In this document: piece by piece, positions 47,350 through 60,984 of the stretch | How positions within the stretch are numbered: the first letter of the stretch is position 1 | Layout: every line of letters starts with the position of its first letter | NCBI RefSeq assembly: GCF_015706575.1 | Contig: NW_024037063.1 | Location: forward strand, 8,432,927-8,496,926 | Direction: 5' to 3' | DNA from: Patiria miniata | Taxonomy: Eukaryota; Echinodermata; Asteroidea; Valvatida; Asterinidae | Length of the DNA stretch: 64,000 nucleotides | Notes under the pieces: generated by a model | Database searches by the model: none | Seen by the model: the letters and a program-made list of their open reading frames with translations, nothing else | Told to the model about the DNA's origin: nothing | Position numbers and translations under genes: made by a program

Positions 47350-47660
47350 CAAGGGCGGATCCAGAACACCATTTTTTGGGGGGCCAAAAAAAATTTGGTC
47401 CCCCCAAAAAGTGGGTAAAAAAATTACGGCGTGGGGTTCGGGGCCCGCTTAAGGGCCCCGAAAATTTTTTGGATTCTAGATGCTCTGTGGTGCGATCTGA
47501 GGCAATTTCTGACCACTTTAACCAATGTTTTTTTGAGGAAACGATGGTGGTGTACTCATTGCCTGCCTTTATTGCGATGTCAATAAAAAAAATTAAAAAA
47601 AATGTTTTTTTTTTGGGGGGGGGGCATGGCCCCCTTTGGCCCCCCCTGGATCCGCCCTTG
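47350..47660. mobile_element. hAT-like MITE with 8-bp duplication (CAAGGGCGGATCCAG family)
   Basis: The terminal inverted repeats CAAGGGCGGATCCAG and CTGGATCCGCCCTTG are perfect over 15 bp. The flanks are ATACCTGG on both sides (47,342-47,349 and 47,661-47,668). The interior is non-coding with G/C runs. An 8-bp duplication with CA-starting ends fits hAT (P elements also make 8 bp). Confidence 0.9.
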
Positions 47661-47668
47661 ATACCTGG

Positions 47669-50600
47669 CACTGAGCATAACATTTCTTTTAAAATCTGCT
47701 GATTCCAATGTTAAATTAACATGCTTTACAATATCATAATCTTCCCCTCACTTGGCTACCCCGGAGACATGGAATTATTCTGATATCATTTTCAGGATAC
47801 GACATGGTTTCATTTTTATTGAAATATCACGCACCTTAAAATGTGATCTGTGGACAAAATTTCAAAAAATGGTGTTTGTGATTAAATTCCATAACTGGAA
47901 AAGTAATGAGCGATTTTAATCATTCTTTCATTAGAAGAAATTATTATTTGGGCTTTCATACGCTAGATATGGAAAACGCTTCCCGCAGAACTTCTTCAAA
48001 AAAATAGGGGGCACCAGGTTTTTCTTGCATTCAAGTGACGTAAACGTCATGTAAGTTATATATTGTCTTGTATTTGTAATCAGATTAGTAGAGTATCAAA
48101 TGCACTTTAATTTTGTTTTTGGTAACAGCCTTTTAATCTCTGGTTATTGTTATAAATGTAATCGGGAAACACTACGTGGAAATTCGTTGTGGCCATTTTA
48201 CTTGTGTATTCAGCAATCACTGCAAAATACAGGCAGTTGAATCGCGAACTGAATGCACAACGACCTGCACCATAGACGTCGGTGTGCAATGGAGGTGAAG
48301 GATTTGGTTGGTATGTTTGTTCATTGTGCTTGGACGTTTTCCTGGCCTCCCCCATTATTCACTGCACCAGGCCCGGAGACATGGGACTGGGCAAACTGAC
48401 AAGTGCTCCATTGATGTTTGACGACTTCTTGTAAAGTTGTAACTTGTTTGCCCAAAATAACAGATTGCAACAATGCATCCTCTCCGTGAATGGCGAAGGA
48501 CGATAGGGGGGTCAGGCAGAAATTAGGTCAGTTATATAGGCCATCCAAACAGATTCAGCCGGAGTTAGATACGTGGATGACATGTCTACTCCGCTAAATA
48601 TGCGGGACTCTGCCTCCGTGCTTTGAACAACATATCGCAGCTGAAGCACCCAACTATGCATGATGCAGTGTTTTTAATTGCGCTGCGAATTGCCACTGAC
48701 TTAATTGGACATTGTTTCATAATCTACGCAGCCAGGCGATTCAGCCATCGCAAATTAATTGATGATCGGTGGTCAAGATGTAGACACTTGGGTATATATG
48801 TGCCAACACGATGGCCATGCGTGAATTTGACATAGCAAGTGAAGCGCTACTGTTTGGGGTTGAGGTTTAATTACCGCATTCGCTAGATCAAGGACAGCCA
48901 GCTATGAAGTGCAAATTATTAATTATTACAAGATTTAAATGAGAAGATACCGTACCATTGTTTTTGCAATTTACTTTTAGCGTATGCATGGGATTTCCAT
49001 AGATCTCTTCTTAAACATCGTCCGATTACCAGTGTGGAAATAAATATCATTTGAAAGTCACGTTTTCTTAAAAACTTAAAAACAGTTTGCAATTTGAATG
49101 GTCAGATCGGGCCACTGGCGAAAAGCATTCTAAGAAATTATCGGCAGGCCTGTCCTTGTGGGAAAAGGCATGGTTCACCGTTCCATTATGTGAAACGATG
49201 TCTCAGTTCATTCTGCAAAAGTGTTTATCTCAAAGGAAGATGAGGTCTATGAATGACAGTCGTATAGTGCAATTCAGGTTCTGTACATGTAAGTCTTCCA
49301 CTCTTTCTTCTTCCACTCTGTTTTAGGTTGCATTTCGTGTGATGCCCTGTGCCAATACACGCACACTTCTGCAAAAAAACGGGGCTAATAAACAGCTAGC
49401 CTTGATCCAGGATATGCATAAAAAACTGATGTACATTGGGCTTGGCAGTTAATTGAAATGAATTCCAAATGCTGTCATTCAGAAACATGTGTTCATTTTT
49501 TGTCACCCCGACAAATCCTTATCATTGTCATCCACATTTCAAGTAGACTTTAACATGTACGATTTCTCATCTGGGATTTGTTTTGACGTGTTCTCCGAAA
49601 ATGAATGGTCCCTGTACAGCGAGCGCGACCCCAGCCTTCACCTTGCACGAATTGCCCGAAATCGGTTGAAAAACACCGATGTTGAAGGTTTCATTCTGTA
49701 CTGCCAAGCACTCGGTCAGGATTAATTGGATTGCCATAGCAGGAATTGTTGTGGTGTGAAGATTTGTATGAACTTGTCACTTCACCGACCTGAGATCGCT
49801 AAGTTTGACAATGCAAGGTTGTACCATGTCTATACTCGCTGCTTACCGAATGAAAATGAGCTGACTAAAGTCCAAGGCTATACGATCACAACACGCAAAA
49901 TTATAGGATTTACTTTCCAATATACGATACTTGAGATTGGTAAAAAGGAACTATAACAATCCGAGTGTTGGGTAAAATTGTTTGGCAGTATTCAGACAGC
50001 ACATCCCACTTAAGCCAAACCAAAACCTGTTGAGGATCGAGTTGAAGACGACTAATTTTAATGCACTGTTTCAAAAGTTTCATTCTTCAGATCGCTCAAT
50101 ACCTAGGCCCCCTATGGGTTGATCATTGGTTGTGTCCTTTCTTAATGGGTTGATCAACTGGCATAGCTAATGATAGTCTGAGTATAGAGCTTGTGTTTAC
50201 AGCTCCATTGTCCAACGAAGCCCTCTCTGTCTCCAGGCCAACGTCTGATATATCTAAGCATGCAAATTTATGCGACGTCGCGCGCCAGCCATCAGAGTCG
50301 CCATGACGTCATTCATTCTGAAAAAGTGGACTAAGCTGTTGATTGGTCAATTTGGATGTCACGTTGTTGTGATACAACAACGGGCATGTAGATCTAATAA
50401 AACCCGACATGGCTTTCAAAATGGGTTACCGAAGACCCGATATTGAAGGCGCCCGCTGAATGGTCAGAATCTCGAGGTCATGACGCAGTCTAGTTGCCTA
50501 ATTAATCGCGGATCTACTCGCATATCATAGACCCTTGCTGTGCAAGGGGATATTCAATAGACCGAGCTAATTACGCCGGGCACCCAGCAGATTTACGCCA

Positions 50601-51530
50601 CAATTTCTAACACAGAAACATCACAACAATGAGCGTTAAAAGGCAAAGCAGCTTTATCTTATACGCGTCATGTGTACATTTTCTCCCACATCATACTCAC
50701 AAGAATAGTTTATAACAGGACAAAATTTTGATGGCGCATAGCACATCACAGTGCTCAAACCAACTCCATGCTCATACCATGCACGTGTATACTTTCTCCT
50801 CTATTCATATAAAAAATGTCAATCAAAGATTAGAGACTTCAATACATGCATATACCAATCAAGGACGGCTTAGTATATAGAGCTAATTTTAAAGACTTTG
50901 ATACTGTTTTTTCGACATGTTCAAACCAAAACTGACCCCGAATACAAACAAATCGGCTTTGTCATCCATTGACCAAGGTTTTCTCACAATGTGAACTGAA
51001 CTTTTCGATGGATGTTACATTCAGCTAATCTTTTCTTCGGTGAGAAACTTCGGGGATTATCATAATTGCAATCCTGGATGAAAGATGGATGAAACACTCA
51101 GGGATTCTACACTGATTACAGGGCGGCATAAACACAGACTCACAATTCCCATAAAACTCTCAAAACTTGAAAATGAATTTGTATTCTTCATATCTTTGAA
51201 TGGCTTTTGTTGTCTGGTTTACTTGACCACAAGAGGGTTTGAATTGAGACCACTTTACAACAATAGCGCGTCTCAATGATCAGTAATGCGAAGGTCGTTC
51301 ATGCAAAAGATTGATTGTATCCTTCCAGGAGGCAGAAAAACAACTTCATGCTTTTATTGCGAATATAATATTACGTAAGATGTATTATACCAAAGTACAT
51401 TCCGTGAATCTCGTGCGGGTCTAATATATTTTATCCCAAACCTTCCATGGATGAATTACTAAAAAGGATCTTTTAACCCTCACAGTGACTCGTTTGCTGT
51501 TCTGAATTTGCAATGTTACGATGCATTACC
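47669..51530. other. No gene recognised
   Basis: Several open frames of 60-80 codons, none with a known motif or paired splice sites. A CRE-like ATGACGTCAT occurs near 50,303. Confidence 0.4.
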
Positions 51531-51531
51531 T

Positions 51532-51845
51532 TAATAATAATAATAATAATCGACATTTAAGAACGCTCTTATTAGTAGACTAAATCACACCGTTTACAGT
51601 ATTATTATTACCCCTGATCATTGGGCCAATTAAACATTCCAAATACCACTCAGCTCCCTGGGGAGTATACAGCTCGATGCTGCCTGTTAGGCGCAAGCAA
51701 GCTTAATCAATCACAATAACCATCTCTGCCCATTTACTCCTGGGTGGAGAGAAGCAAGAGTGACAAAGTGCCTTGCTCAAGGGCACACGCACCATGACCC
51801 CGGCTGGACTCGAACCCACAACCCGCAGGTTTACCCACAGACCAA
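51532..51845 (-). repeat. tRNA-derived SINE with (TAA)n tail
   Basis: The minus strand carries the B box GGTTCGAGTCC (51,806-51,816), then the block TGCCCTTGAGCAAGGCACTT common to many animal SINEs, and ends in a TAA/ATT microsatellite at 51,532-51,550, the LINE-type tail. The A box is weak. Confidence 0.75.
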
Positions 51846-52107
51846 TGTTCCACAAGGAGTTTCGAAATACGAAAAAATATTACATATGCTCCCAACTAAA
51901 ACCAGGATTTGTCCTTCGAAATGTTCGACCACATACGAGAAACACCTATTTATAGATACACAATGCAAAAACCTAAAAAACAACTCCCACAAATACCAAC
52001 AAGGACCAAATGTTTGGATAATTCGAAGTTAATGGATTGTGTTGACAGTATAGATTTCTACTTAATAAGTGTTATATATTTTTCAAAGATGCATAGTCTG
52101 CTTCTGC
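51846..52107. other. No feature recognised
   Basis: Short spacer between a SINE and a MITE. Confidence 0.4.
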
Positions 52108-52115
52108 AACTTCGT

Positions 52116-52534
52116 CAGGGGCGTAAATCCGGGGGTGGGGGTGGGGAGGGGGGGGGGGGTGGTATACATGTATATCCTCCACTTTTTGACCGGGGGTGTG
52201 CTATTCGATCACCCCCACTTTTTCGTGGTGAAAAACAAACAATTTTGAGGTATTTTTCGAACTTCACAACAACCAAAATGTAGGCTATTCAAAAGTACTG
52301 TAAACGGGAGAAAAAGTACAAAAGCTTTAAATACGCCGTTTTGATGTAAGGTTAAGTGGCGTAAGTACACATAAGATATACATCTGTATCACGAACAGCG
52401 TCCCTAGTGTCAAGTGGTGTCAAACACATGCCCCCCCCCCCCTTTTCGCGCTTTTCGAATTTACACGGCCGGGCAATTTGCTTTTATTTTAGTTATCCCC
52501 ATCACCCCAGTCCCCGGCACAGATTACGCCACTG
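52116..52534. mobile_element. hAT-like MITE, degenerate 8-bp duplication
   Basis: The ends CAGGGGCGTAAATC and GATTACGCCACTG are imperfect inverted repeats. The 8-bp flanks AACTTCGT (52,108-52,115) and AACTTTAT (52,535-52,542) match at six of eight positions. G and C runs lie just inside the ends. No coding capacity. Confidence 0.65.
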
Positions 52535-52542
52535 AACTTTAT

Positions 52543-55500
52543 CGGGGGGGGGGGGGGATTAATGCTATGGCAATATCGTAGATAAAGGTGAACCTGTAGA
52601 GAACATTATTGCTGCAAGGACGTTTTCGTGATCTTCCTGAAAGTACTTGATTGCTCTCGCAAAATAGCAAATATTAAAGGATTTGTTCAGAAATCTACGG
52701 CGAGGAGGCTTTTTTCTATGAAGTGCAGCAATTGTTTTATATTCCCTCATGACGTCATATTTATTCACGCCAAGTCTTAAAGAGGAGGCGTCACAAACAC
52801 GGCCACATCCGTTCACTAATCGAGGCACAAGATGTCACATTGCAAAAGTGCCTTCCCTCTAGATAGAACCGTCTGGTCTGTGGTAAATGTATTCGGGAGA
52901 AAGGCCCGGGAGGCAGAAGTCACGACCCCAGTTTTGATTCAATTTGGGGAGGATTGCGACTTGGGCAAATTGAACTCAAGGTCCAAAATCATGCACAAAA
53001 CACACAGATTGAACTTGAACCCCCACGAAAAACTAAGTACTAAATGTTCAAAGACGCCGAAGGGTTGTAGCCTCTACATGTACACGCGTTACACCATTAT
53101 GACCGATGGTAACACCAGACACCACCGATGAACGTGACCGTACTAATCAATGGATTCAACAGGTACACCGATGCATTTGTCATGCATGGGAACATAGACG
53201 CCTACCAACTAACCAAGATTGTTAGCTCTTCACAAATTGGCTGTTTTCGTTTGCAATAATTGCTTACTAAACATTTTATCAAATAGAATCGAAATGGCTG
53301 ATGTGTACGTGAGTGTTTTTTGTTTAGTTTGTCGGTAGCCTGTATATGAGCCACGCATTTCCTTTACTTTTAGAGCAATATCGTATGTATCGAACAGAAT
53401 GTTCGTAGCTGGTGCATAGTTTTTTGTATTCTTAATTTATTAGAAATAAGTTTTGATTGTTATGCGTATATTTCATTTTTATAAGATTAAAGTGTAATTA
53501 ATAATTTTGAGTGAAACTTCAGCCAAATTTCTCACTTTGTAGCGTTTCTTTCGTCGACTTTTCAAATAAATAATCGCAAGTTGTTTTAATGTAAGCTTAC
53601 CGTGAAGGTTTTGAGAAAATCGAACGAAAAGAAAGAGAGGTCGCCAAAATATGTTAAGGCTGAAAAAAAACCCATTAAATTTTATGGCATACTTGGCCTT
53701 AATATCAGTCTCATCCATTTTTTTTTCACGGAAAAGCTGGGGCAAATATCATGACTATCTATATCATCATTGGAAAAGAGGAAGTTGTCTCGATTTTGTA
53801 TACGTTCCGCTCGCCGAGTTTCCAATGGGCAACGGACACACGAACCGTAGAATCATAAAATATTTCCTGTTGTGTCAGATCCCAAAGAGCTTGTGACTAC
53901 GGATCAAAATAGGTCATGTTACGCTAATCTCGATACACCTCACTGACCACAAAAGATACACAATATTTTCATTAAAACTAAAATGTAAAACATATCCTTG
54001 ACTGGCAACACATCCGGGTCGTGGGGAACAAATGCACTTTTGTGCAAAAGTTGTAAGAAATTCAAGCTATGTAGTCTCGTGGGCATACATTGAAGCAACT
54101 GTTACATGTTTTGTCCAACTTTTAATGGAAATCGATTGGCTGGATTACACCAACGTCCAAAGAAAATAATAAATTCGATACCAGTACAGGACCGTGATAA
54201 CATTTGATTTTCTGAGAAGCGAGGAAGTGGCTTCCTCTATCAAATATTTTCCAGCGAATCCCTGTACCATTAGACATACTAGGACAAGTGTCAGTTTGCT
54301 ATTATGACAGGATACAGGCTCCTTTTCGGATAAAAGCATTAGAATCGCGAGAAACTGCACGCAGGCGAGAAAGGTCGTGGGGATGGAGGTAGGGGCGGGG
54401 CACTCACGTATCCAGTGGGAGGACGAACCGAAACGGGACAGTCTTCCAGTTCTTTCGAGATCTTAAACAGGAAGAATGACGTTGAAATGATCAAGGCTTC
54501 ATTGTCTAATGAATGTTGGCAATTTTTTTAATCTTAATTTCCATAGGCTCAATCAACCAATAATATGACGGTTCTTACCCCCTCCTTCCCTTTTTTTTCT
54601 TTTTTTTTTTTAAATTGAATCATCCGTATTCTATATAGAAGCATGTAGCCATAGGGATCGAGGGGCCGGGGAGTCGAAATAACCAACCCATATTCGAAAT
54701 AAGTCCTCTTTTCAGATGTCCATGATATTTTATTTTGACAATAACTGTCGAGAATAACATTTTCTACTCCGTGGCTTTTAGATTTGTAGAGTTGCGGCAT
54801 TAATATCACATGTTAGCAAAAGACGGGTCCTTTTGTTGTCATATAAAGACCCACCCTCGCGTCAGGCAGGCTATACGGGCCTGGTATATAACCTTGGATC
54901 GGGAGGTCGAGGAGCAACGTCTTACAAAAAGAATTGCAGAATCGTCTTTCTTAAAATCATCCGTGGCGGACTGAAATGGATTGCTTGTGAATTCTGTCAC
55001 GGCGATGTTTATAACTTCCCTTGACTATATAGATGAATCACTGTAAATCCAGCTGTATCAACGTGACATGACAACTTGAAACCGGTTACCTTGACACGCA
55101 TTGTTATTAAACAGACATTTTGAAGTTGCAACCTTCTTAGGTGCATATGAAATTTGTCGTCACAGCTTTACAACGTTCACTTTCTGTAAATATAATTACA
55201 AATATCCAATCTCCAAATTTCTAATTCGATGACCATTGCAAAACAGACCAAAAAACCTGCAAAAAGTCAGAAATGAGAATAGTAACAAAAGGCCTGTTGC
55301 ATTTATCTCACGATAACTGACTGACGGACGGACGGACGGACGGACGGACGGACCGACCAACCGACCAACTGACTCACGGTCATCTTGTGAGCCAGGCAGT
55401 GTTATTGTCAAGAGTAACGCGAGTGATTGGAATAAATGTGGCCCATTGTGTGGATCAGATGCATGAAAAGACTTCAAGTAAATGGCCAATCTTAATCAAT

Positions 55501-57361
55501 TGAATGTAATTTTGTGCATTCTAAGACTATATATGTAGATTTTGAATCGTTACTAAGCTTGCTTGCCTGGTCTTGTTTATATCAATTGATGTACAAATAA
55601 TGAATGATTATGAGTGCAATGGTGAGAATTTTTTCATGAGTTTTCAACGAATGAAAATATTCTCTCTATTGCACGAATGCAATAATTCAAATGCAATATG
55701 TGACTAAACGCGGCAATTTTTTTTTTAGTTTTAAAATTATTGAATTAAAGGTTGTCTTGCGGAGAGTGACCTCATTAAATGGATGCGGTGTCTGATAAAT
55801 TTTACTTGATTGAAATTGTGTGATAATGAACTACCAGTATAAATATTTACAAGTCACGATTATAACAATCAACAGTTTCTAAGGAACACAGAACCATGAG
55901 TAACTGGAAGTTGACTTTGGTTTAAAACTACTAAGTCATTTTGCCTGTCTGTCCAGGTCTGGCCATGCCTTTCCGGTGATCACAACCTGTAGAATATTCC
56001 AGAGAGACAGTCCCGGTGAGTCGTAGTCTGGTTCCGTGCCAGGTAATATCCCATCAAATGAAATATATTTATTATACACACTACAGAAGACACTTTTATT
56101 TGTTCGTTTGAAAACTTGTGAAATAACGGTTGGCTTCGGAGGGTGTCTAATAACACGACGATAGAAAGTTTTTTTTTCTGCAAAACACATGTCACGTGTG
56201 ACCTTGGCCCTCCTAAGATCATTTGCTATCATAAGGGACGATTTTGGACTTATTAGGCCCCCAAAAAGTTCTGTTTCCGATTACATGGCATTTGAAAATA
56301 GGGTAGGTTGGTAGAGATTTTTTTGCACACTTTTTTTTCCGCACGATCATATGGAGGCGTCTACGTGTTGTCAAGGGTAAAACGTAGAAATTGATGGTTT
56401 TCATTTTTTCCCCTCATATTTTCCATTAAAAAAATTAGGGTAGGGCTGTCAGAATAGGGTAGGTAGGGAAACCGGAAGCAGAAGTATTTTTTGGCCATAT
56501 TGGTCTTAAAACATCGATGGTGATACATAACTGTTTCTCGGTTTGCAGCTATTCGACATAACTGGGGACAATGTGTCATATAGCACTGTAGCACTGCTGG
56601 AGTTTCGAAATCATACCATGTGGGTGATTCTGTGGTGATTCTTTTTCTTTAATATAACAATTTTCAATCTGCAAATCAACGTTCAAATTTACAAGCAAAA
56701 TGCATCATAATTTCAAGGACCAAGGTAATTTGTACACTCACGTTTTCAATGATTTTTAATTTTATTTAATTTTTTTATTTTTTATTTTTTATTTTAATTT
56801 TTTTTGGGGGGGGGGGGGGGAGGGAATTACCAGGAAATTGTGGCGGAGCAAAGTATTCTAGGTTAGCCCTGTCTCGGTTTTGTAAGTTCCCCACCACATG
56901 GTTAATTTTCATAATAGAATTTAGCATAAATTTTCCCATTCGAAGTCTTCACGTCCTCATGTATGCAATTCTCTTCTCATCAGTACTTTTCATTTTCAGT
57001 GACAACGCAAAATTCAAATTGCTCAATATTTAGTGTTTTTCCAACCATCACCACAATCATGTGACTTAGTCGAAGCAAACTATTATGATTTTTTCCACAC
57101 AAATTAGGATACAGCGTGTCTTGTTTTCTATGCAATGGCAACTTGACTTGACCTACTGCCACCCAAACAACCTTCGTTTTGTGTTTATTTTTTCTAGATG
57201 GTGTTTCATGGCAAGGGGTTATTTTCGTAGATGGGATCACTCGACCACTATAGAGCAATCCTCATGTCACCCCAGGGTCTATCGAATGGGTGGCAAGAAT
57301 GTCTCTAAACTGAAGTCTAACAGGTGAAGGGCATAGATGCTGTCAAAATTCATGGAGTATG
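52543..57361. other. Long stretch without a recognised gene
   Basis: It holds a (GGAC)n microsatellite at about 55,322-55,355 and T/G runs near 56,770-56,820. A repeat-like segment lies at 56,220-56,600: its minus strand reads in pieces such as YFCFRFPYLPYSDSPTLIF, which I believe recurs in other invertebrate genomes but cannot name. No exon is certain. Confidence 0.4.
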
Positions 57362-57369
57362 GGGAGGGG

Positions 57370-57639
57370 CATGGGCGTCGCCAGGATTTTTTCCAGGGGG
57401 GGGGGGGGCAAAGCAAATTTTTCCCCAAAATAACTTAACTTTTTCATAATATTTTCAATTTATCATTTTTCCGAGCGTAAGCAGGGAGCATTTGCCCTAC
57501 CCCCCCCCCATCAAATTAACAGAAATGTGGCTTCGCACCTCTTTTTCCTTTTTTCCTCTTTTTTGGGGGGTTGGTTTTCGGGGGGGGGGGGGGGGGACAA
57601 GCGCCCCCTTGACCCCCCCCCCCCCTCGCGACGCCCATG
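57370..57639. mobile_element. hAT-like MITE with perfect 8-bp duplication
   Basis: The ends CATGGGCGTCGC and GCGACGCCCATG are inverted over 12 bp, apart from a small difference further in. Flanked by GGGAGGGG on both sides (57,362-57,369 and 57,640-57,647). Contains long G and C runs (57,397-57,408; 57,582-57,595; 57,612-57,625), no coding capacity. Confidence 0.85.
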
Positions 57640-57647
57640 GGGAGGGG

Positions 57648-59050
57648 ATCCATAGACCGAGACGATCAAACATGGGTACGGGAGATGTGCTCGGATACGT
57701 GAAAATGTCAAACCTGACAAACCATACCAAATGCAAACAGCTTATATGTAAAAAGGTTAAGGAAAACCTCATGTTAAGAAGAACGACATACAAAGGTTAC
57801 AAACACAAAGACCATATGGATAGAGATAGAGTTGTGCAAAACTGACGCACTGACTCGCTGACTATAACTGTAACTTTTGAATTATACTGTTTTACCTTTT
57901 TCTTCGACAGTGGTATCGGGCCCACTGTCATTTGTGGCTTGCACTAGTCTGGTACCGCTTGTTTCATGTACCTTCATGGTACATGTGAAGGTAATAGTCA
58001 ATGCATGCAAACGGCTAAAGAGTGTTTTTCATTTTCATCACGTTTAACCACTTGAGCGTATTATACCAACTTTTTGACATTCAATTGAATAAAATTGTGC
58101 ATGCGTGCTCTGTCTTGTTAAATATAGAGCGTGAGGGATTGAGCAAGACATGTACTGAGCTTGTGTGTTAGTGCACAGAGTGTTTGAACTGTCTTGTTAG
58201 CACAAAGCTAACTTCAACTGCAAGTGAAGCCTGATGATATATAAATTGCTTTCTATGGAGGAATCATGTGATTCGGCGATTGAAAGAGTAAATGGGATTT
58301 CGAAATGTTTTCTGCCTATATAATTCAGAACACTTACAAGGAAACACAGAGGCTCCAAAATAATCCATGAATGACGAGCCCCCCCCCCCTTGTATGAAAT
58401 AAAATTGGGAAGTCCCCCGGTTATTTCACAAACCGATAAGAAAAATGAGATTGAATATAGGCCTTATGAGTGATTTTTTCTTTCGTTTTGAGAGGTCACG
58501 CATTTTGTGTACAGCATAATTATTGAGATGTAGTTTTCGGGAAATTCCTGTAGGCCTAAGTAGATGCTAGTTGATAATAGGCTTAATGTGTGTAAGAAAG
58601 ATTTGCCATGTGCTTTGTCTTTTTTGTCCATATAAATTAGACTATATAGGCCTACATTGTACATAAAGCAGACATTCTATATTTATCTATGGGAAATCCA
58701 TGGATGTTACTTCTTGTGTAGGCACAACCAAATTTCATGATGATGGTTGAGTCCATTGTCACAATTCGTAAAACAACAAATTGTAACCCTGCCTTTGCTT
58801 GCTTGCTATCATACAATGATGTTATATAATATCACAGTGAGTCCATAGTAAAGATTTTCCCGTTCAACTTAAGCAAATTTCACCCAAATTAGCTCCAGAG
58901 TCATTCACATTTAGTGTGAATTTGAATTCAGTTTAAGATCATCGTTCATTGAACGAAAACGAACCTTTCATTTTTGTTTTCGAGCACGCGATCGGGAAAA
59001 TGCGGCAATCACATGAAATTTAAGAGTACGGAGAGCATTCAAGGCATGGA
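57648..59050. other. No gene recognised
   Basis: AT-rich DNA; open frames are short and without motif. Confidence 0.4.
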
Positions 59051-59058
59051 CCAAGAAC

Positions 59059-59252
59059 CAGATCCAAAAGGCCATGGCAAAACGAAACCAATATGTGACA
59101 TTGCAATAAGGCAGGCAATGAGTACATTTTCGACATTTTGGGTCAGAAATTGCCTCAGATCGCACCACAGAGCATCTAGAATCCAAAATTTTACTATTTT
59201 TTGACCCACTTTTTGACAAAATTGGCAAAAATGTGTTCTGGATCCGCCCTTG
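59059..59252. mobile_element. hAT-like MITE, shortened copy of the 47.35-kb family
   Basis: The right end CTGGATCCGCCCTTG is identical to the copy at 47,350-47,660. The left end has lost the first part of the inverted repeat (begins CAGATCC). Flanked by CCAAGAAC on both sides (59,051-59,058 and 59,253-59,260). The interior matches the reverse complement of 47,460-47,520. Confidence 0.8.
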
Positions 59253-59260
59253 CCAAGAAC

Positions 59261-60575
59261 AGATGGTCAACTAAATTCATAAAAGGGCAAACATTTTCGA
59301 CATTTTGGCATTGGAATTCACTACTTACATCATATGTGGAGAACAATCACAGAAAATTGCAAGAAATATATTTATAATTCCAAGAAGATAAAAGGCCTAC
59401 ATACTTGAAATATGATTAAGATTTGTTTGAGTAAGAATTGTAAGAAGTTCATATTAAGGTCAGAAGGAATATAGAGAAATGATGAAAGAATAGATGCCGA
59501 AGAAAATAAATGACACCTTGAAATGGAAAAAAAAAGAAACTAAACATGGAACGTGCAGCTGTCCTAATGAAAGCCTTTGTTTTTATTTTATCCGTTACTT
59601 TTAGTTTCTTTTTGTTCATTTATGTGCATGCAGCTATTAATGCACAATATTGCTTTCCCATAAATGGAAAGGAAAGTGAGAATTGAATGCAGAAACCTCA
59701 GTAGATCGAGGTGTGCCATGCTGAATGACGATTGGTTGCTATTTAATTATGTGACACAACTTCTAAATTGGATGTGTCGGAAAACAAATTTGAATATCTA
59801 TAAACGAAACTGAACGCCATGATGAAAATCAATGCGCCAAAGAATTACAGCATGGTCAAAATCGCTTGAATTTGAATGTATTTCTGACGAATTTGAGCAA
59901 GAAAAACAAAGTCCTTAGAGATTCTCATTTGGAATACAAAACACACTGTTCAGATTCACAGCATGTATAAATGTATACATGTATTATTGTAAAAGTATAT
60001 TGCTCAGTGCAAGACAATATTAAAACACAGGATGTGTATCAGGACCGTCCTCTTGTTAAGTTTGATTTTTTTTCTCCTTAACTGAATGGTCATACCTTAA
60101 GCATAAAAGTTGCAAAAATACATTGGGCTATGATTGTGTTAATCTTTAATCCAGTGAAAAGGTTGTATATATGTGTTCTATATTTAGCACTACGATATTT
60201 TAAGTCAAGGTTGGCCCAAGTCAGTCTTGTCTGGCGCAATACCGGATTATGGTTCCCGACTTCCGCGTTCGGACAGGGTTGATTTTTGGCGGTAAACAAC
60301 AATACAATCATCGAATTAGCAATACCAGTAAGACTATGAGCATTGGAACATAACCTATACTCCCGGAATTTGTTTTTCGGTTGGTGATGTCATTCATGTG
60401 GAAGTGGATGAGTCCAGGGTCCGTGACCAGACCAGTGACTGACGCTGACGATGACAAATAAGGCAGCAGGGAATCCCACTACCACCAAAGCACGTGGTCT
60501 ACGATATTGTAGGTACAATGAGTGTACATATCAATACAAGTACCGACCGCTCATGCGTGGTCATATACCACTGCC
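59261..60575. other. No gene recognised
   Basis: Upstream region of the exon at 60,985. No motif-bearing open frame. Confidence 0.4.
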
Positions 60576-60578
60576 GTG

Positions 60579-60590
60579 CCTATATAAACC
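60579..60590 (+). promoter_or_regulatory. Candidate TATA box
   Basis: CCTATATAAACC about 400 bp upstream of the signal-peptide exon on the plus strand. Distance and strand fit a promoter with a 5' UTR of about 370 bases. No other support. Confidence 0.3.
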
Positions 60591-60984
60591 TACCAACTAC
60601 CTGTGTCACCTCATTCATAACTGGATCAACGTGAATGATCGCTGTTCGCTTGAAATGACTGGATAAAAAAAAAACAGTTATTGCATTGCACGAGTTCAAA
60701 TCGTGTACAAAAGTTGGCATTAAGTTATATGTGGTGATTCGGTTAGAGCACACTGTTTAAGAGGATAAGACCTTTTACGGTATTCCGTTCACTTGAAGGA
60801 CCATTACACACAAGTCTTAACAAAGCACCTCAGGCAAAGTTAGCTTTTTAGCCTGAGCTTTGGACAAACATTGTATCGGAACGGTGACTTTATTGACTGA
60901 TAAAGGGCACCGTTGAATTATTTAGAGGAGACGTGAGGATTTCCGTGCGGTTGATCCATCGAGCAATTACAGGCCGGCGGGGAG

